The notes: a model not told the origin generated them from the letters alone. A stretch of 64,000 bases of DNA from Halichondria panicea (GCF_963675165.1 NC_087378.1:1543525-1607524); one strand, 5' to 3'; shown: positions 31,511-44,664, numbered from the stretch's first letter. Program-made: numbers and translations.

Positions 31511-34500
31511 TCAAAGTCCTTTGTTAAAAAACAGTGTCTGCCTTGAAGTCTTCTCTCGAAATTCAGGCTCCAAATTTGTAACATCAATCTGTAGCAAACA
31601 AACGCTTTCTATGATTTCATGCAGCTACTGACAGCTATTACCCCATGCATGCACATGACGACGACTGGCGTACCTCTATGATTTGTGGGAAGAGTGCTAT
31701 GGAGGCTGGGAGGGCCAGTCCAAAACATACCGTGCACACCATCGCTTGAATGGGCAGATGCATCTTTGGGAACTTACGAATAAAGTCAGTCCTGGGGAAA
31801 AAGATATGTTGTAGTTTTTTGGGACTTCCATCATAATTACATATAGCCATAAGGAATTATAGCACTGCAAAGCTGCATTGACTGTCATGTTTTGGGACTA
31901 TTATTATAATAGCCATAAGAGTATCAAAATACGTTGTACTTAGAACTTTTGTACTAGGAACCTTTGTGAATTATATAGTACCACAAAGCTATAGAAGTAT
32001 AATTGAATGTTTTGGCTATAATAATAATAGGCGTACCATGGCTACTGATAGCTAGAAGCATCTACATGTTTGCAGAGTACGTGACATACAATGTAATGAT
32101 AATCATACAGGACACAGGAAGTGTATAGCTATGCACTTTAGACCAGCCAAAGGACATCATCGTGAAAACCTAGATATCATATACATGCACTCCTGATCAT
32201 ATATACATGTAGAGGGCATTTTTCCCAACTCACAGGGACTCTACCCAATAACTTGAATTCTCACGCTACCTAGACAGAACCTAAACAGACGCCCACCAAA
32301 ATCATAAGCAGAATGCAAAATCAAAGGGAATCAATACATCCTGTATACAACACACCTGATGTATGTGCACAGATCAAAGTTATTGTATAGAATATTGAGC
32401 CAGAAATTCAAATAAAACCAAAGGACTTGCAAAAGTCGAGTCAGTGCACTCACTTCTCAATAGCAGTCATGATGATGGGAGGGATGACTAGAATGGGGGC
32501 AGGCAGGACAAACCTCGTTATGGCCGTCTGAGTCACAGCCTGAAGGGGGAGTGAACATATCAGTGCTTACAAAGGCAGAGATGTGCCCACACTGGTCGGT
32601 AGTGGTTGGTACTAACCATGCGCAGCTCTTACGTCTGCTTTACAAAAAATTTAGTTTTTAGGCAAATGTGTGTGTGATTGAGGATTGAAAATAGCCACCA
32701 TTTCGAAAATTCTGGGCACACCAACTGCAAAGGTAGTAAAAGTAAGGAATGCTTGAGAGAGCAAATACAAGCGACATTACTATGGTTTGGACCATATAGC
32801 GATAGCGGGTAATTTCTGGGGTCAAATATTCGTGGTTGAGCAATATTTAGTCAGTTCGTGCATGGATATTATTTTCGTGGTTGCTTGCACCTTGCACTCA
32901 GGTAAAGGCAGCCAATGATCGCTTGCGCTTCATTCGTGGGTAAAATATTCTTGCTCAGGGATTCAATCACGAAAATGTTGCACTCAGGTAAAGGCAGCCA
33001 ATGATCGCTTGCGCTTCATTCGTGGGTAAAATATTCTTGCTCAGGGATTCAATCACGAAAATGTTGCTCCCTCCAAAATTACCCGCTATACGGTGCATTG
33101 GAGTAACAACAACCTGTTGAGGACCCACCTTCTTGGCGGCAATTTTGGAGGTTCCGACAACGTTCCCCTTGTCATCTACCACCTCTATTCCCTCTGTCAG
33201 TTCATGGTTCCTCATGAGCACAGTGTTGATGGTACTGGCACACGCCACGGCAGGATACGGGATGAACCGCTGCACCATCATTTTCTTGGCAGGGGAGAAC
33301 TTGTCGGCCTTCTGAAGAAGTGCGTTGAGGCTCACCTGGCGTATGTGGGGGGTAAAATGAGCGGTGGGTGAGGGTGGGGGGTAACATGAGTAGGGGACGG
33401 GGGTAATGATGAGTGGGGGGTGGGGCAATTATGAGTGGGGGGGGTGGGGCAATTATGAGTAGGGGGTGGGGTAATGATGTGTGGGGGTGGGGGTAATGAG
33501 CGGGGTGAGGGTGGGGTAATGATGTGTGGGGGGTGGGGGTAACATGAGCGGGGTGAGGGTGGGGTAATGATGAGTGGGAGGTGGGGTAATGATGTGTGGG
33601 GGTAGTGGTAACATGAGCGGGGGTGAGGGTGGGGTAATCATGTTACAAAGCAGGTGGCGATACCTGTCTGCTTAGCAGCTAGTAATTGCGTGTGAGTTAT
33701 ATTCTACTAATCATAATGCACGGTGCTCACAGCTATTCCGATAGCAGCACTGACTGCTCCCACGTAGCCTTGAACAAACCGACTAGTGGGGGTGGGCTGT
33801 GTGTATGTGTGAGAGAAATAGTACTGTCATGCCAGCAAGGTCATAGAGTTACACAATATATTGGGTAGATGGCAGGAGTAAGATGAATCTAACATTCAGA
33901 TACAATAGGTAAAGCCAGTACAAGATACACAAATTGGGGGAACTTGGTGTGCTGACTTGATGGTTTGGGTTTATTTTAGGATATTTCCAAGAGGGGAAAA
34001 ACACTATAAACCCCAAATTTTAGTGCATCCAAGCAAAAATGTGACATTGCTTATCGTCAGGGCCATAATTCTTACATTTCTCAATCCTAATTTCCCCCTG
34101 AAATTAACCCTGTATAATAGATCCTAATAGCAATGAGATTGTGAGGACAATGATGCTCGTTTTCTGACCTTGCTGGCATTTCTGTTGGCATAGTTGACGC
34201 AGGCATTGTGACTTTGGTTCAGCCACTGCAAAAAAGATGGTAAGAATCATTGAAGAAACAAACTAAATGCAAACATGTCACATGGTAAAGAGTCATTAAC
34301 TAAACAACTAAAATACTTGTTGTAGACACTGCATGGTAAAGGGTCATTAAATAAAAACACTCCTTATAGACAACTGCTGTTATATACGTTCTTTCTTCTA
34401 CTACATGGTACGGTGGCCCTGAGTGCTACTCTTAGTTGGTAGTTGGCAGTTGCTAGTTGGGAGTTCGCGACCTTTAAACTTCGCAACAAACTAATGCCAG

Positions 34501-37500
34501 GTTTGATCTAAGCCTTCATTGATGGGAGCAAGCCCTACTTAATGTACATTGTATAGTGGACTGGTCTGAGGCCAGCATAACTTTAAATGGCCTCTAAGAT
34601 TTATAAAAGTGCCATGCAAAACCTGTTTCTATATTGCCCCCCCTCCCCCTACTGCATGGGATCCGGGAATAATTATAGGTGCATGGGGATTACACTTGAA
34701 ATTACCTAGATGTGTACACATAGATTAATATTGCCGTCGTAGGCCAGCTAGATATCTATTGGTGTCAGTATCATAAATCAAAAGCAGGCTAATTATTGTT
34801 GCAAAGTTTAAAGGTTACGAACTGCAAACTACCAACTACCAACTATACCAACTCCCAACTCTCAACTCCCAACTACCAACTGCGAACCACCAACTGCCAA
34901 CTGCCAACTACGTGTTTGAACTATCAATCAGCAACTGCGAACTATCAACTACGCATTTGAAGTATGAACTATCAACTAGGAGTAGCACTCAGGGCCACCG
35001 TAACATGGTCTTGAAGTGCTACTCCAGTTGATATAGTTGATAGTTGATAGTTCAAAAATATAGTTGGTAGTTCGCAGTTCGCAGTTCTTAGTTTATACTT
35101 GGTATTAATGCCCAATTTTTGAATTATTCTAGAGATTAAAAAGTGTTTCTCTAAGCTACCTAGACACTTCATTGATGGTGCCTAGCCTTACTTAATATGT
35201 ATTGCGGGCACACGTTACTGCCGTCTGCATGAGCCAGTTAGCAAATGTTGTATGCGTGTATAAATCTAGTAATTAGTCAATCCATGTATTTCCTCTGCTC
35301 TTTAACTAACGGCCTCCAAACTTTGGCCATAGATAATGATACTGCTACGTGCACCTACTAGATATCTAGCTGGAATGCATAAGACAACAATGTGTGTCCG
35401 CAATAGTAAAGCAAAGCACCACCAATAACACGATTAACACGATTAGCTAGCTCAGAGAAACAGATTTATCAATGGTATTTTTTAGTGGGCATTCATACAA
35501 AGTCTAAAGGACGTCACGGACTACCATGAACTACCATACGAACTAGCACCTAGCAACCGCTAACTACCAACTACACGTTTGAACTATCACGTATCAACTA
35601 CGAGTAGCACTCAAGCTCACTGTATTCTACTGTAGCTGCAACTATATATATTATTATTAATAGCGATTATGATAATGGCTGTAATAGAGGCAGAGGATGT
35701 TTATGCTTGACTGTTTAGGCTCACGTATATTACATGCACAGTAAGAGGGGAACACTGCACATGCAGATAGGCCCCATATTACCCATGCACAGCAAGAGGG
35801 GAACACTGCAGACAGGCTCCATATAGTCTAGTTCCCTCATTATCACTATGATAAAGTTGTAAACATCACTTCCTTACAGGGAAACCAATTTCCCCCTGTT
35901 TGGATTATTGGGATCACATTCTCTACGCCAAGTACAGGGAAACTCAATTTCCCTCATTATAATTATATGCGAACATAACATAAATTATGCACACAAACCT
36001 GCCAGAAGATCATCTGTGCAAAGCCTTGGCTGGGTAACAGAAGTCCAGTCACCTGCAGGTATGTAGGGGGCAGGTGAGTGGATTAATCATATAGAAACAG
36101 GCAGTATACATAATATGATTATACCATAAGATCGTATGCACTGTGTGTGCAAACACATTCTAATTCACATGTTGTGTACACAGAAACAGAATAGCAGAGT
36201 GCAGACTGAGTCATTGTAATACGATATGTACATCACAAGCTCTACTCAATTTGCAGTAGTAATCAAGCCAGAGCTGCCTAGTCATCAGTTACACCATGCA
36301 TTCAACAAGTAAGGGCCAGAAATAACAACGCTAATCAGTAGCTTCTCTTGGCATAAACAAGATGCTCCAGCCTCTCCACAACATTGCAGAGAAAGCACCT
36401 TCCAATGATTATCACACTAGAATTGACCACAATGGCTGGGAAGCACGACTGACTGAACAGCAAACAGGAAATCATGAATAAATACACAAACAAACGTGAG
36501 ATAATAAACAAGTCAGTATACTGTGAGATGGTAGTATCAGGCAATAAAACCACCCTCACACAAATCACTGACATGAAATATATATTGAGCACCCACAGGG
36601 TTAACGAGGCTGATTTAACCCTTGAGGAATTATAACGAGCTGATCTTACACAGGGGAGAGCTTTATGAATGACTACTAACAGTTTTGTTGCAATCAATTT
36701 ACTTTCGGTTTCAGTTACAAGTAGTTCTTTGCACCAAAATCTAACAAAGCATCCCCTCAAACAAGTTTCTCATGATATCAGCAGATCATATGGTTTATTG
36801 ACTCACTGTAATTGTTCCAAATGGTACGAATCCAGACATTCTAAACGGCATGAAGATCTTCTCACCAGTGTCAGGGTGGATGATTGCCTGAGGGGAGGGG
36901 GTTGGTAAGAGAGAGCATTACCATGGATTCAGGGAGCGTAGAGCTGCAACTATAATGAAAGTACCGCAGGTGCTGATGCCTCGGTGGATGTGTCAAAGCT
37001 ACATGAAGCTACTAGCTATTAAATACACACGTGATGATCATCATCAAATGTACATTTTATTTGCTGCATGCATGCTAAAAAGATTCCAGAAGTTCAAAGT
37101 CCAATTAATGGCTGCTGTAACAGTGCAGCTTGCAGCTCTTTCCTCACTCTTGCAGCTACCAATAGCTGGCGTTCTAGTGCAGAGCTAACTACTAAGTAGA
37201 GTAGCAACACTCCATGGACAAGTTTTGCTATGCACTCTTCTGAAAAGGCTGCACATGGAATTCCAAGTAAGCAAAACTAGGCATAACTCGAGAACAAAGT
37301 ATTATTTTGAAAATTAATCCACAAATTGAAGTGTGACTATAGAAGCCTACTTGCACTTAATCGATCCTTGAGCAGCTGCAGCCCTCTAGATAGGCAGACA
37401 GACAAACACACACATTACCGGTCACCTCACGCACACCGAGGCATAATCATGTACAACGCCACATTGTGAAATAAATTGGCTTGAAATGGGGAATGAGCAA

Positions 37501-37687
37501 TAAAGCAGCTTACACAACATAATTATGTGTTACAAAACACAAACTGAGGTGGGGACAATGATTGGAGATTTGCATCATGGTTGCAACTGGTAAATTATCG
37601 ACTATAATTGCACATGCAGCCATTGCTCAATAACTGTGTACGTGTGTGTGAGTGCGTGGGTGTACGTGTGTGTGTGTGTGTGTGTGA

Positions 37688-37755
<68 letters not shown>

Positions 37756-38106
37756 CTTATTGCTTCATACTGTTGGTGGCTGCCTTTCGTGACGGAGGAC
37801 TGCATGAATGTACACATAACATTACGAGAGGTTAAAAACCACTCCCAAACTCATTGAATTTGCTTAGATCATCACGAAATAGGGAACGACAAGTTAACAA
37901 ACCGATTGAGCAATAAATATTATATTATGACCATATAAGGTAAAAACAGAAGTCATGTATTACGAAATATGATCCATCAATAAGTGACTTAACCTTAATT
38001 AAGCTATTGTTGCACAATACACTATATATACCTGTTTGATTTTCTGAGCCTCCCAGAGCTGTGTGTGTGTGGGTGTGTTGTGTGTGTATGTGTGTGTTGT
38101 GTGTGT

Positions 38107-38143
<37 letters not shown>

Positions 38144-38144
38144 T

Positions 38145-38199
<55 letters not shown>

Positions 38200-41100
38200 G
38201 CAACATCTGTTAACACATGCAATTTTAATCACTGACACACAAACATGTACATGCAAGTACTGCTGGAGGTGCATGCTGCAATGTTTGCAGCAAATTAACC
38301 ACCATCATTGCGTTTGCAAACTTGATACCGGGACTCAATCAGCGGAAATAGCGATAGTAGTAATGTGTAGGATTGAAGCTGGCCCAAAGTACGTACAGTC
38401 AAAATGTACAGTCAAAATATAAGCACGGCAAAGCTTTAACAAGGTCAGTATAGTATAGTTACATGCAGTGCCTATTATTGTTACATGATGCAAACAAATC
38501 CTACCCTTACTGCATGCTACATGCATGAGAAAAACAACAGTTATATATAAGCAAGAGTTCATATAAGCAAGAGTTCATATAAGCAAGAGTTCATATAAGC
38601 AAGAGTTCATATAAGCATTCATATAAGCATATAAAGGCATTATGGGGACACTATGAATTAGTAGTAGGCAAAAAGCTCTATAAAATCAGTACTGTTACGT
38701 TACAATCAAATCACATGTGACTTGAAATAACAGAACTATGAATGATATGAATACCGTTAAAAGTAATTTAATAGTTTAAAATGGACATGTACATTAATTA
38801 TTTCAACTAATGACGTCACGTCACATGATCAAGAGCTAGCGGGCCTGTACACATATCCACCGGGGAATGAGCTCATGTGATTTGGCATGAGCTCATACAT
38901 TTTAAGTATGACAATGACGTAACTCTGTGCAGCAAAGTACAATCTATCAAAGCTACAGTACTTGGCTATATTATACACACCGCAAGCCAGAAGCCACAAC
39001 ATGGAACCCTTAGTAATACCACAAAGATTGTGTGCTAAAAATAGAACACTATAGCAGTGATGTTATTCACTGTCTGGCCAGAGTTATGAATATCATTACT
39101 AACATGACACTGCATGCGCTCAATAATTTTACACGGCAAAAATGCAATGTATATGAAAATGACTGTGTTAATATGCTGCTAAAAATAACTGTGGAAACCT
39201 AACAAGTAGTATTATTCCCACAAGTTTCCTACATGTAGACTGTTTGTAATCATGCAGTTGTATTCCCTCGCACAAGGAAACCAACTTAAAATCCAGCTAT
39301 AGATCATTTACAATATTGTACTTTGTACAATGTGCCTACGTTCCTAGGTCATTGGGACGAATCTACCAATTAAAGTCATGCAGAAAAAGGGTTTCCTTCC
39401 TCAACAAGCATTCATAAATTCTGTTCTTGCCAGCCTGCTGTGAGTTGATGTGTACAAACATTCTACAAGGATATCCTTACACAAGCAACCATAGCTAGCG
39501 CAACTACACGTCGTTTCCATGGAACTTCTTAAAATGTGAAAGGAATGAGTTTTCATACAAACAGTAACTAAAAGGCCGAGCGGAGAACTAACTGTTTTGC
39601 AATATGACAGTGAAGCACATCACTTCCTGAGTTCAAGAGGTTTAGGGCCCTTATATAGCGTCTTTGTTGCAATTTTGGACAATAAATGTGGACATGGTGC
39701 TAAGAAAAGTGTCAGAGTTAAGAACAACATATTGCATCGATCCTGCTGCCAAATTGTTTCTCTGTTATTCTACTGATGGATTTAATCACACGCTATCTTT
39801 AGAATCTAAGCGCACCATTCGCACAATTAATTACATCACGATTACTTGACTTCACTTGTAGCTACAAGCTTGAAGACATGCAAACACGGAGAATAACAAG
39901 AAAACATGCCGCTGTCTACAATTAAGATGGCTGGCTACATACAGTAGACAAGACAAATTGTTCCTATTACATGTATGAGCCAACATAATGATGTTGTGCA
40001 GTGTACGCATATGTATACTGATCGGAGTATGAACAGTGTAAACAAACTTGGGCAAGCTCTTAGATATGTAATTATTGACAAACCACATGCAGAATAAAAA
40101 TGCATAATTATACTACTAAGGCTAGAGCTCGCACATTCCCACACAATGAAAGTTATCTAAGCTTATTAGTGTTTACTCTTTCTCTGAAACTTTGCATTAT
40201 TGCACCAGCAATACTGTGTAGAGCTGCATGCATGAGCTAGCACATCTATTGCAACAAACACACAACAACAGACACACAAACATGTTGCAGTGAGTAAGAA
40301 ATTAAGTGAGGGTTCTATATACTCAAATGATTTCCTAGAAAATCACATCAGTATCGAGAACCACTACAGTACAAGACAACTGTTGCTTAGCTACACAAAC
40401 ACAGACAATTGTGTACAAACTTCTGTGAATGACATCATAAAGTACCTGTGCAGGTCTATGAATAGTGGTACACTAAATGAATTAATGATGTGGGAATTAC
40501 GTAGAACCGTAACTACAGCTGTTTTTCAAAATACAGTACACACTTTTGTTTTTACATTCAGCTGAGTTGATAAACTTCCATTGTTATTGAAGTGAGGTGT
40601 AACACACACAGGAGGCCATTAATTAGTGGGAGGTAAACAAGTTTGTATTGCACTACCGTCAAAAGCGTCACAAACAATTAATTTAACATGCAGTGCTGGT
40701 TGTGCTAATATAGCACAGCTGGGCTTGTGCCCATAGCTACCATATTAGAGGAGGGTTACATCAGGGCCTACAAATGACAAAACACATATGCACTATACGT
40801 AGAACTAACTTAATTGATGATAAAAACTTCTAAGAATAGAAAGTCTTTACGGGTTGGATATTGTGCCAAGGCTATGGAGAAGGAATGCTAGTAATGTGAC
40901 ATCACTAAAACCAATGGATGCATGAGAGGAGAAATATAGTCATTGCAATTATGCCAGGAATGTCCATGGATGTAATGTATACAGGGGAGAAAGACTGATC
41001 AATTATATGGCAGTCCAAATCGGTGGACTTCCCCACAGTACCTGAACCATAACGTTAATTGAGGGTGAAATATCAGCGCATGCATGTAGGTGACTTATTA

Positions 41101-41673
41101 CAGCTGCTAGGGTTTCTTTCAGGCAAATGCTGATGAGGGGAGACAGAGATAATTGACGGTAAGGAAGGGCGATGATGTTATAAAAGGGGGGATGAAATGC
41201 TCCCCCTAAAGAAAACCCTACTTACCTCTTTGTTGGAGACTCCGGAAACAAGTGTACCCTTCTTAAAATCATCAAGCAACTTCACAGAATCTTTGAGCTT
41301 TCGCTGTGTATGTGTGTATGTGAATAATTATTTTTCGGAGGTGTTGTAATTGCTGTGAGGCTATGTGTACATGCAAGAGTACACACGGAAATGAGGGTGT
41401 CGCAATAATACGAAAATAACATGTGTGGGTAGATGACCTCAGAGGTAAACAGTGTTCGTGGATCGACAACATCCAAGAAATGTCTCAGCCGACCCTGGAA
41501 AGATGACTGGAAGAGCAAAAGAACGGGTAGTTTAAAATGGCGCATGGCATGCACAACATCCACCCATAGAACCCATAATCCCACATGGCACAAATCAGTT
41601 ACTGCTAGAAATCCTTACGTACCTGGTCGAATCTTGGCTGCCCAAACACAAATGGTGGATACTTGTTAGCCAT
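31511..41673 (-). CDS. Sideroflexin, mitochondrial amino-acid carrier family (SFXN1/2/3-like)
   Basis: Twelve exons with matching phases: 41673–41623, 41506–41438, 41303–41226, 38058–38032, 36887–36807, 36052–35999, 34225–34169, 33796–33731, 33335–33129, 32539–32454, 31791–31674, 31588–31511. The protein is 323 aa, the family's normal size. Family signatures run throughout: [89 protein letters not shown] and C-terminal FFNKGL. Sideroflexins sit in the inner mitochondrial membrane; SFXN1/3 import serine for one-carbon metabolism. Exon 4 is only 27 bp (LWEAQKIKQ) and its acceptor abuts a CA/GT microsatellite. Fragments of exons 5, 10, 11 and 12 are scattered to the left. Which vertebrate paralogue it matches best is not decided. 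Confidence 0.93.
32791..33094. mobile_element. 'ACCGTATAGC' family MITE, copy 4, with internal tandem duplication
   Basis: Starts ACCATATAGCGATAGCGGGT and ends AATTACCCGCTATACGGT. About 85 bp (TTGCACTCAGGTAAAGGCAG to CAATCACGAAAATG) is present twice in tandem with essentially no differences, implying a recent duplication. It lies in the sideroflexin intron just before exon 9. Confidence 0.8.
33345..33645. repeat. G-rich minisatellite in sideroflexin intron 8
   Basis: Tandem units of 25–40 bp, variants of GGGGGTGGGGTAATGATGTG and GGGTAACATGAGCGGGGTGA. The + strand is G-rich with many runs of 3–8 G, so it could form quadruplexes; the transcribed RNA is C-rich. It begins about 10 bp upstream of the exon 9 acceptor. 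ORFs across it are artefacts. Confidence 0.85.
34409..35002. mobile_element. Inverted-repeat element with CAACTACCAACT interior, copy 1
   Basis: The ends TACGGTGGCCCTGAGTGCTA and TAGCACTCAGGGCCACCGTA are perfect inverted repeats. Inside each arm lies a run of degenerate heptamer-like words (AACTACC, AACTGCC, AACTGCG on the right; TAGTTGG on the left), so the arms can pair over a long distance. Element length 594 bp, in sideroflexin intron 6. No coding capacity. Confidence 0.85.
35003..35624. mobile_element. Inverted-repeat element, copy 2, abutting copy 1
   Basis: Left end ACATGGTCTTGAAGTGCTAC, then GTTGATAGTTGATAGTTC; right end GAACTATCACGTATCAACTA, then GAGTAGCACTCAAGCTCACT. Same family as 34409–35002, with more diverged ends. 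The two elements meet at a shared TA (35001–35002). Confidence 0.7.
35737..35825. repeat. Tandem duplication in sideroflexin intron 6
   Basis: CATGCACAGTAAGAGGGGAA / CACTGCACATGCAGATAGGC / CCCATAT is followed by a second, slightly changed copy ending CAGACAGGCTCCATATAG. Unit about 45 bp. No function is evident. Confidence 0.6.
36950..37446. mobile_element. GCCTCGGTG-family MITE, copy 3, inverted
   Basis: Begins TATAATGAAAGTACCGCAGG and TGCTGATGCCTCGGTGG and ends CACCGAGGCATAAT, the reverse complement of the elements at 25169 and 25800. The interior matches too (GTTTTGCTATGCACTCTTCT; GGCATAACTCGAGAAC). It lies in sideroflexin intron 4, upstream of exon 5. Confidence 0.85.
37636..37755 (+). 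repeat. GT-rich microsatellite, sideroflexin intron 4
   Basis: An imperfect (GT)n tract with GTGAGTGCGTG interruptions followed by about 29 perfect GT units. ORFs across it (poly Cys–Val, poly His–Thr) are artefacts. Confidence 0.9.
38060..38198 (+). repeat. GT microsatellite abutting the sideroflexin exon 4 acceptor
   Basis: Reads (GT)n with GGGTGTG interruptions on the + strand. On the transcribed strand it is a CA tract running directly into CACACACAG|CTCTGG, where the 27-bp exon 4 begins. The normal polypyrimidine tract is thus replaced by a length-variable CA repeat. Confidence 0.9.
38546..38630. repeat. Tandem 17-mer (ATAAGCAAGAGTTCATAT)
   Basis: Four full copies of the 17-bp unit ATATAAGCAAGAGTTC and partial copies with ATAAGCATTCAT, in the long third intron of sideroflexin. 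Non-coding. Confidence 0.85.
38631..41225 (-). other. Sideroflexin intron 3, unassigned part
   Basis: AT-rich intron with scattered short ORFs lacking homology, splice partners or coding bias. No transposon ends or RNA genes were recognised. Confidence 0.4.
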
Positions 41674-41851
41674 TTTTGATTACAACCTAACCGGCTGCAC
41701 CACAAAGGGAAACCCCTATCATTATTATATCATTATTGAATTCACCAGTGATCGTTTCATGAGCACTTCTGCAGCGCAGCCAGAGTAGATGAATATAATT
41801 ATGTACAATGAAAATTTTTAATGGAAAAACCAAAACAGAAAACCACTTTAT

Positions 41852-43800
41852 CTAAACATAACGACCACCATTACAAGCAACAACTCTACAGGGGCTAAGT
41901 GAAGTGTCCAAAGGTTTTGAATTGCCTAAACTTGATTGTAAGTTCATTATTTGAGTTCTGCACGTTGTCAGTGTGGGCATATGGCGAGGGCTCTCCACTG
42001 GAGTGGCTGGTAGACTGCCTGTTTGTATCTGCACACTCTTCACAGGGTAGAGCATACCATCTGTACTGCTGTAGAATTGTCCCATTAGCTCGTAGTTGTA
42101 TGAGGGTATCTCAATAGACGTTCTAATCGATTTGGGGTTAGAAGGTGTCGTCGTTTCATCCACTTCTGGTACAGAAGGAATATCTACTGAAGTGGGAGCA
42201 CTTGCAGACGGTACTTTTCTCTTTAAGCGACACTTTCTGTCACTAATAGACGTGAACTGGAGTGGTAGACGCAGACTGAAGCCTCGGTCAACACCAGACA
42301 TGGGCTGCTCGTGAGGAGTAGCTATGATAGAGACAGGAATACTCTCAATGTCCATTGGAAGAGAGGGTTCAAAGAACAGAGCAGAATCTTTATTAGGAGA
42401 TTCTTCTTGGAGACCTTTTTCGTATGTTAACAGCTGTCCCATGAAGTGAAGGTTCGGTGAGATGCATGGTCGCTTCTGCTTCACAAAGTCGTAGGATTTT
42501 GATAGACTCAGTTCCCTGTGTTTCATAATGTATGCGATACAGACTGTGGCTGATCTCGAGATTCCAGCATGACAGTGTACAAACACTTTGCCACCTTTGG
42601 CCTTAATCGAATCTGCAAGGAGTGAGAAATGAAAGTTATGAAACAGTGGCTTTCAGATTGTAAAAAAATAACTAACTCAGTATACATGTACATAGTGCTA
42701 ATATAGCTGTGAATACAGATTAACATATCACACACAAAGTGCTAAAGACAGTGCTAAATGTTTATTCTGTCACCATTGCCTAGCGCTATCTTCTGAAGCA
42801 TTGCAAAAATACTTGTGCATAATTATGTATGCCACTTACCTATAAACTCGAATGCTGTGTCCAGTTGTGAGAGGAGGTCGGCTTGATGCGAGTCTTGCAC
42901 AGGGATTATCTTGTACTCAAACAACTCCTTAAAATGGCTGACACAGTTGTGGGACACATTAAGAACTGCGGTCACATCGTGTTCCCGTAGCAATGCCAAG
43001 TTGCTCGAGTCTCTTGCACACCCCAATACAAGGAATGGTAAGATCTCCACAGGGGGTCCAAACCGACTGGCTTCGTCCTCCAGGGGAGTCTGTGCTCTTT
43101 GTGGTTGTTGTCGAGTGGCAGAACGTGCAAAGTTAATCGGGAGACTGGCACTGAGTGAGATCCCAATAGGTGCGTGGGAGCTCTTGGGTGAGTTCGCCTC
43201 GCAGAGGGTGGGGTAGTGCTCAGAGAAGGCAGTGAATCCACCTGTGGAGGTGTGAAGCATTGATTGCATTGCTTGTGTGGGAATGGTGGGTGTAACTAGT
43301 GAGATCATGCCAAGCTGGCAGCGAAGGCCGGCTAGACTAAATATGTATTGTGCCATAATTTATATTGTGCCCACACAATAAATGTGCAAGCTTGACTCAC
43401 CATCCAGGTAGTATACTTGAGTGGAAGTCGACTGACTGCACGTCTTGTACAGCACCTCTGCATGCTTGGTGAGCTCAGACTTGATGCATCCTTTCTTGGA
43501 AGTGTTGTCGTAGAGTACTAGTTTGGTGCAGCTTGGGTCCCGCTGCGTGAGCTTCTCCACAAGCTCTTGGTTTGATACGTGTGTGTTCAGCTTCACGACT
43601 CCTTTCGTGAGTCTCCTGAGCAGTATGTTAGTGAAGTTAATATTCTCTGAGCTCTGTATATGGCTGCTGCAGTGCTGTGAGCTTGGTCTGATGTCTACCA
43701 GTAGTACTAAACAGCATCCTTCCAGTTCTCTTGCAAGACAGTCCACACTGATTGGGGAGAGCTCGGCTTCCATTGGGCTTACAGATAATAGAGACAGCAT
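41852..43800 (-). CDS. MAP-kinase-phosphatase-like dual-specificity phosphatase
   Basis: Three exons (43800–43401, 43331–42840, 42612–41852) encode about 550 aa. Residues 1–133 form a rhodanese/CH2-like region (MEAELSPISVDCLARELEGC, LVLLVDIRP), the MAP-kinase docking half of MKPs. Exon 2 ends in the start of the catalytic domain (GPPVEILPFLVLGCARDSSN, VTAVLNVSHNC, IIPVQDSHQADLL). Exon 3 opens with the active site VFVHCHAGISRSATVCIAYI, the HCxxGxSRS loop with catalytic cysteine, and FVKQKRPCISPNLHFMGQLL. A ~190-residue Ser/Pro-rich tail follows, longer than in DUSP1/4/6 and more like the DUSP8/16 group. The general acid Asp is in the PVQDSHQAD segment. The stop lies 178 bp upstream of the sideroflexin start on the same strand. 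Confidence 0.9.
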
Positions 43801-44664
43801 TGTCGTTATTACTTTATTGCGTTTGATTCTAGACAATTTAATAGATGTGCACAATGATTTGAACTTGTGGGAAGTGAAATAGCTTTTATATAAGGTGTGT
43901 GACCTTATCTCGCACTCTAATGGTCTAGTAAACGTCATTGCTTGTAGAGTTATTTTTAGAGCAAATTAGGTTGAGGTCAGTTTATAGCATGCAGGAAGTG
44001 CCAGGATCCTAAGGCACTGAGCTGGGCGAGCTGGTTCTGGAAGATACGTGACAATCTAAACCGGGGAGGCAAGTTTCTTTTGTCTGTTTATACCGGGCAG
44101 ACCAATGTGTGTGCATGTGCAGGCTGTAATAATGAGATGGCCTTCAGGCTTCTGAGTTTGTATCAGACTATCGAAATGCACTCTATGAGGGTCACCTCTC
44201 TACTATCTATGGTCGCCTACACTGTACGTACCAGAAACCAGAAACGGCTCCTCTTGAGCACATTGCTTAGAATTATAACACCTCTTTGTTCTTTGGGTAT
44301 CGCACTGATTATTTTAATTTAAATTACGTACGTACACCATTTTAATTATGGTTACCACTCATTGTCTTTGTAATAATAATATAGTATGGGGGCAGCTGTA
44401 GTGATGCTGTTTTGTGTAGCTGTTTTGTGTAGCTGATATCTGCTGTGCAGCTGTGTTCCATGTCAGCAGTTCCTCGCTACAGGAACATTAACTTTAATAA
44501 TAATGGTGCAATCTGCGCAATAATTTGCTTATGATTGCGTACGCAAATCAGGTGCCTCACGCACATGTATACAGTATACACACACACAATATTGATATAA
44601 TGCACACAGTATAGTACACACAATATTGATATGCACACCCACACACACGTGCACACAGATCATT
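43801..44664. promoter_or_regulatory. Divergent intergenic region between DUSP and AS3MT
   Basis: The DUSP (−) and AS3MT (+) start codons face away from each other across 864 bp, so both promoters should lie here. The last 100 bp before AS3MT are rich in CACACA and ATATTGATAT words. An 80-codon ORF at 44080 shows no known family and is probably spurious. Confidence 0.4.

Noticed and set aside
33453-33641. Proline/histidine-rich minus-strand ORF
   Set aside because: Product of the G-rich minisatellite; no start context, splice partner or family.
37602-38222. Poly His–Thr and Cys–Val ORFs
   Set aside because: Again GT/CA microsatellites, inside sideroflexin introns.
43523-43882. 119-aa plus-strand ORF
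   Set aside because: Antisense to DUSP exon 1, which has the clear family signature.
44080-44322. 80-aa plus-strand ORF between DUSP and AS3MT
   Set aside because: No recognisable domain, splice partner or conserved features; judged chance in promoter sequence.
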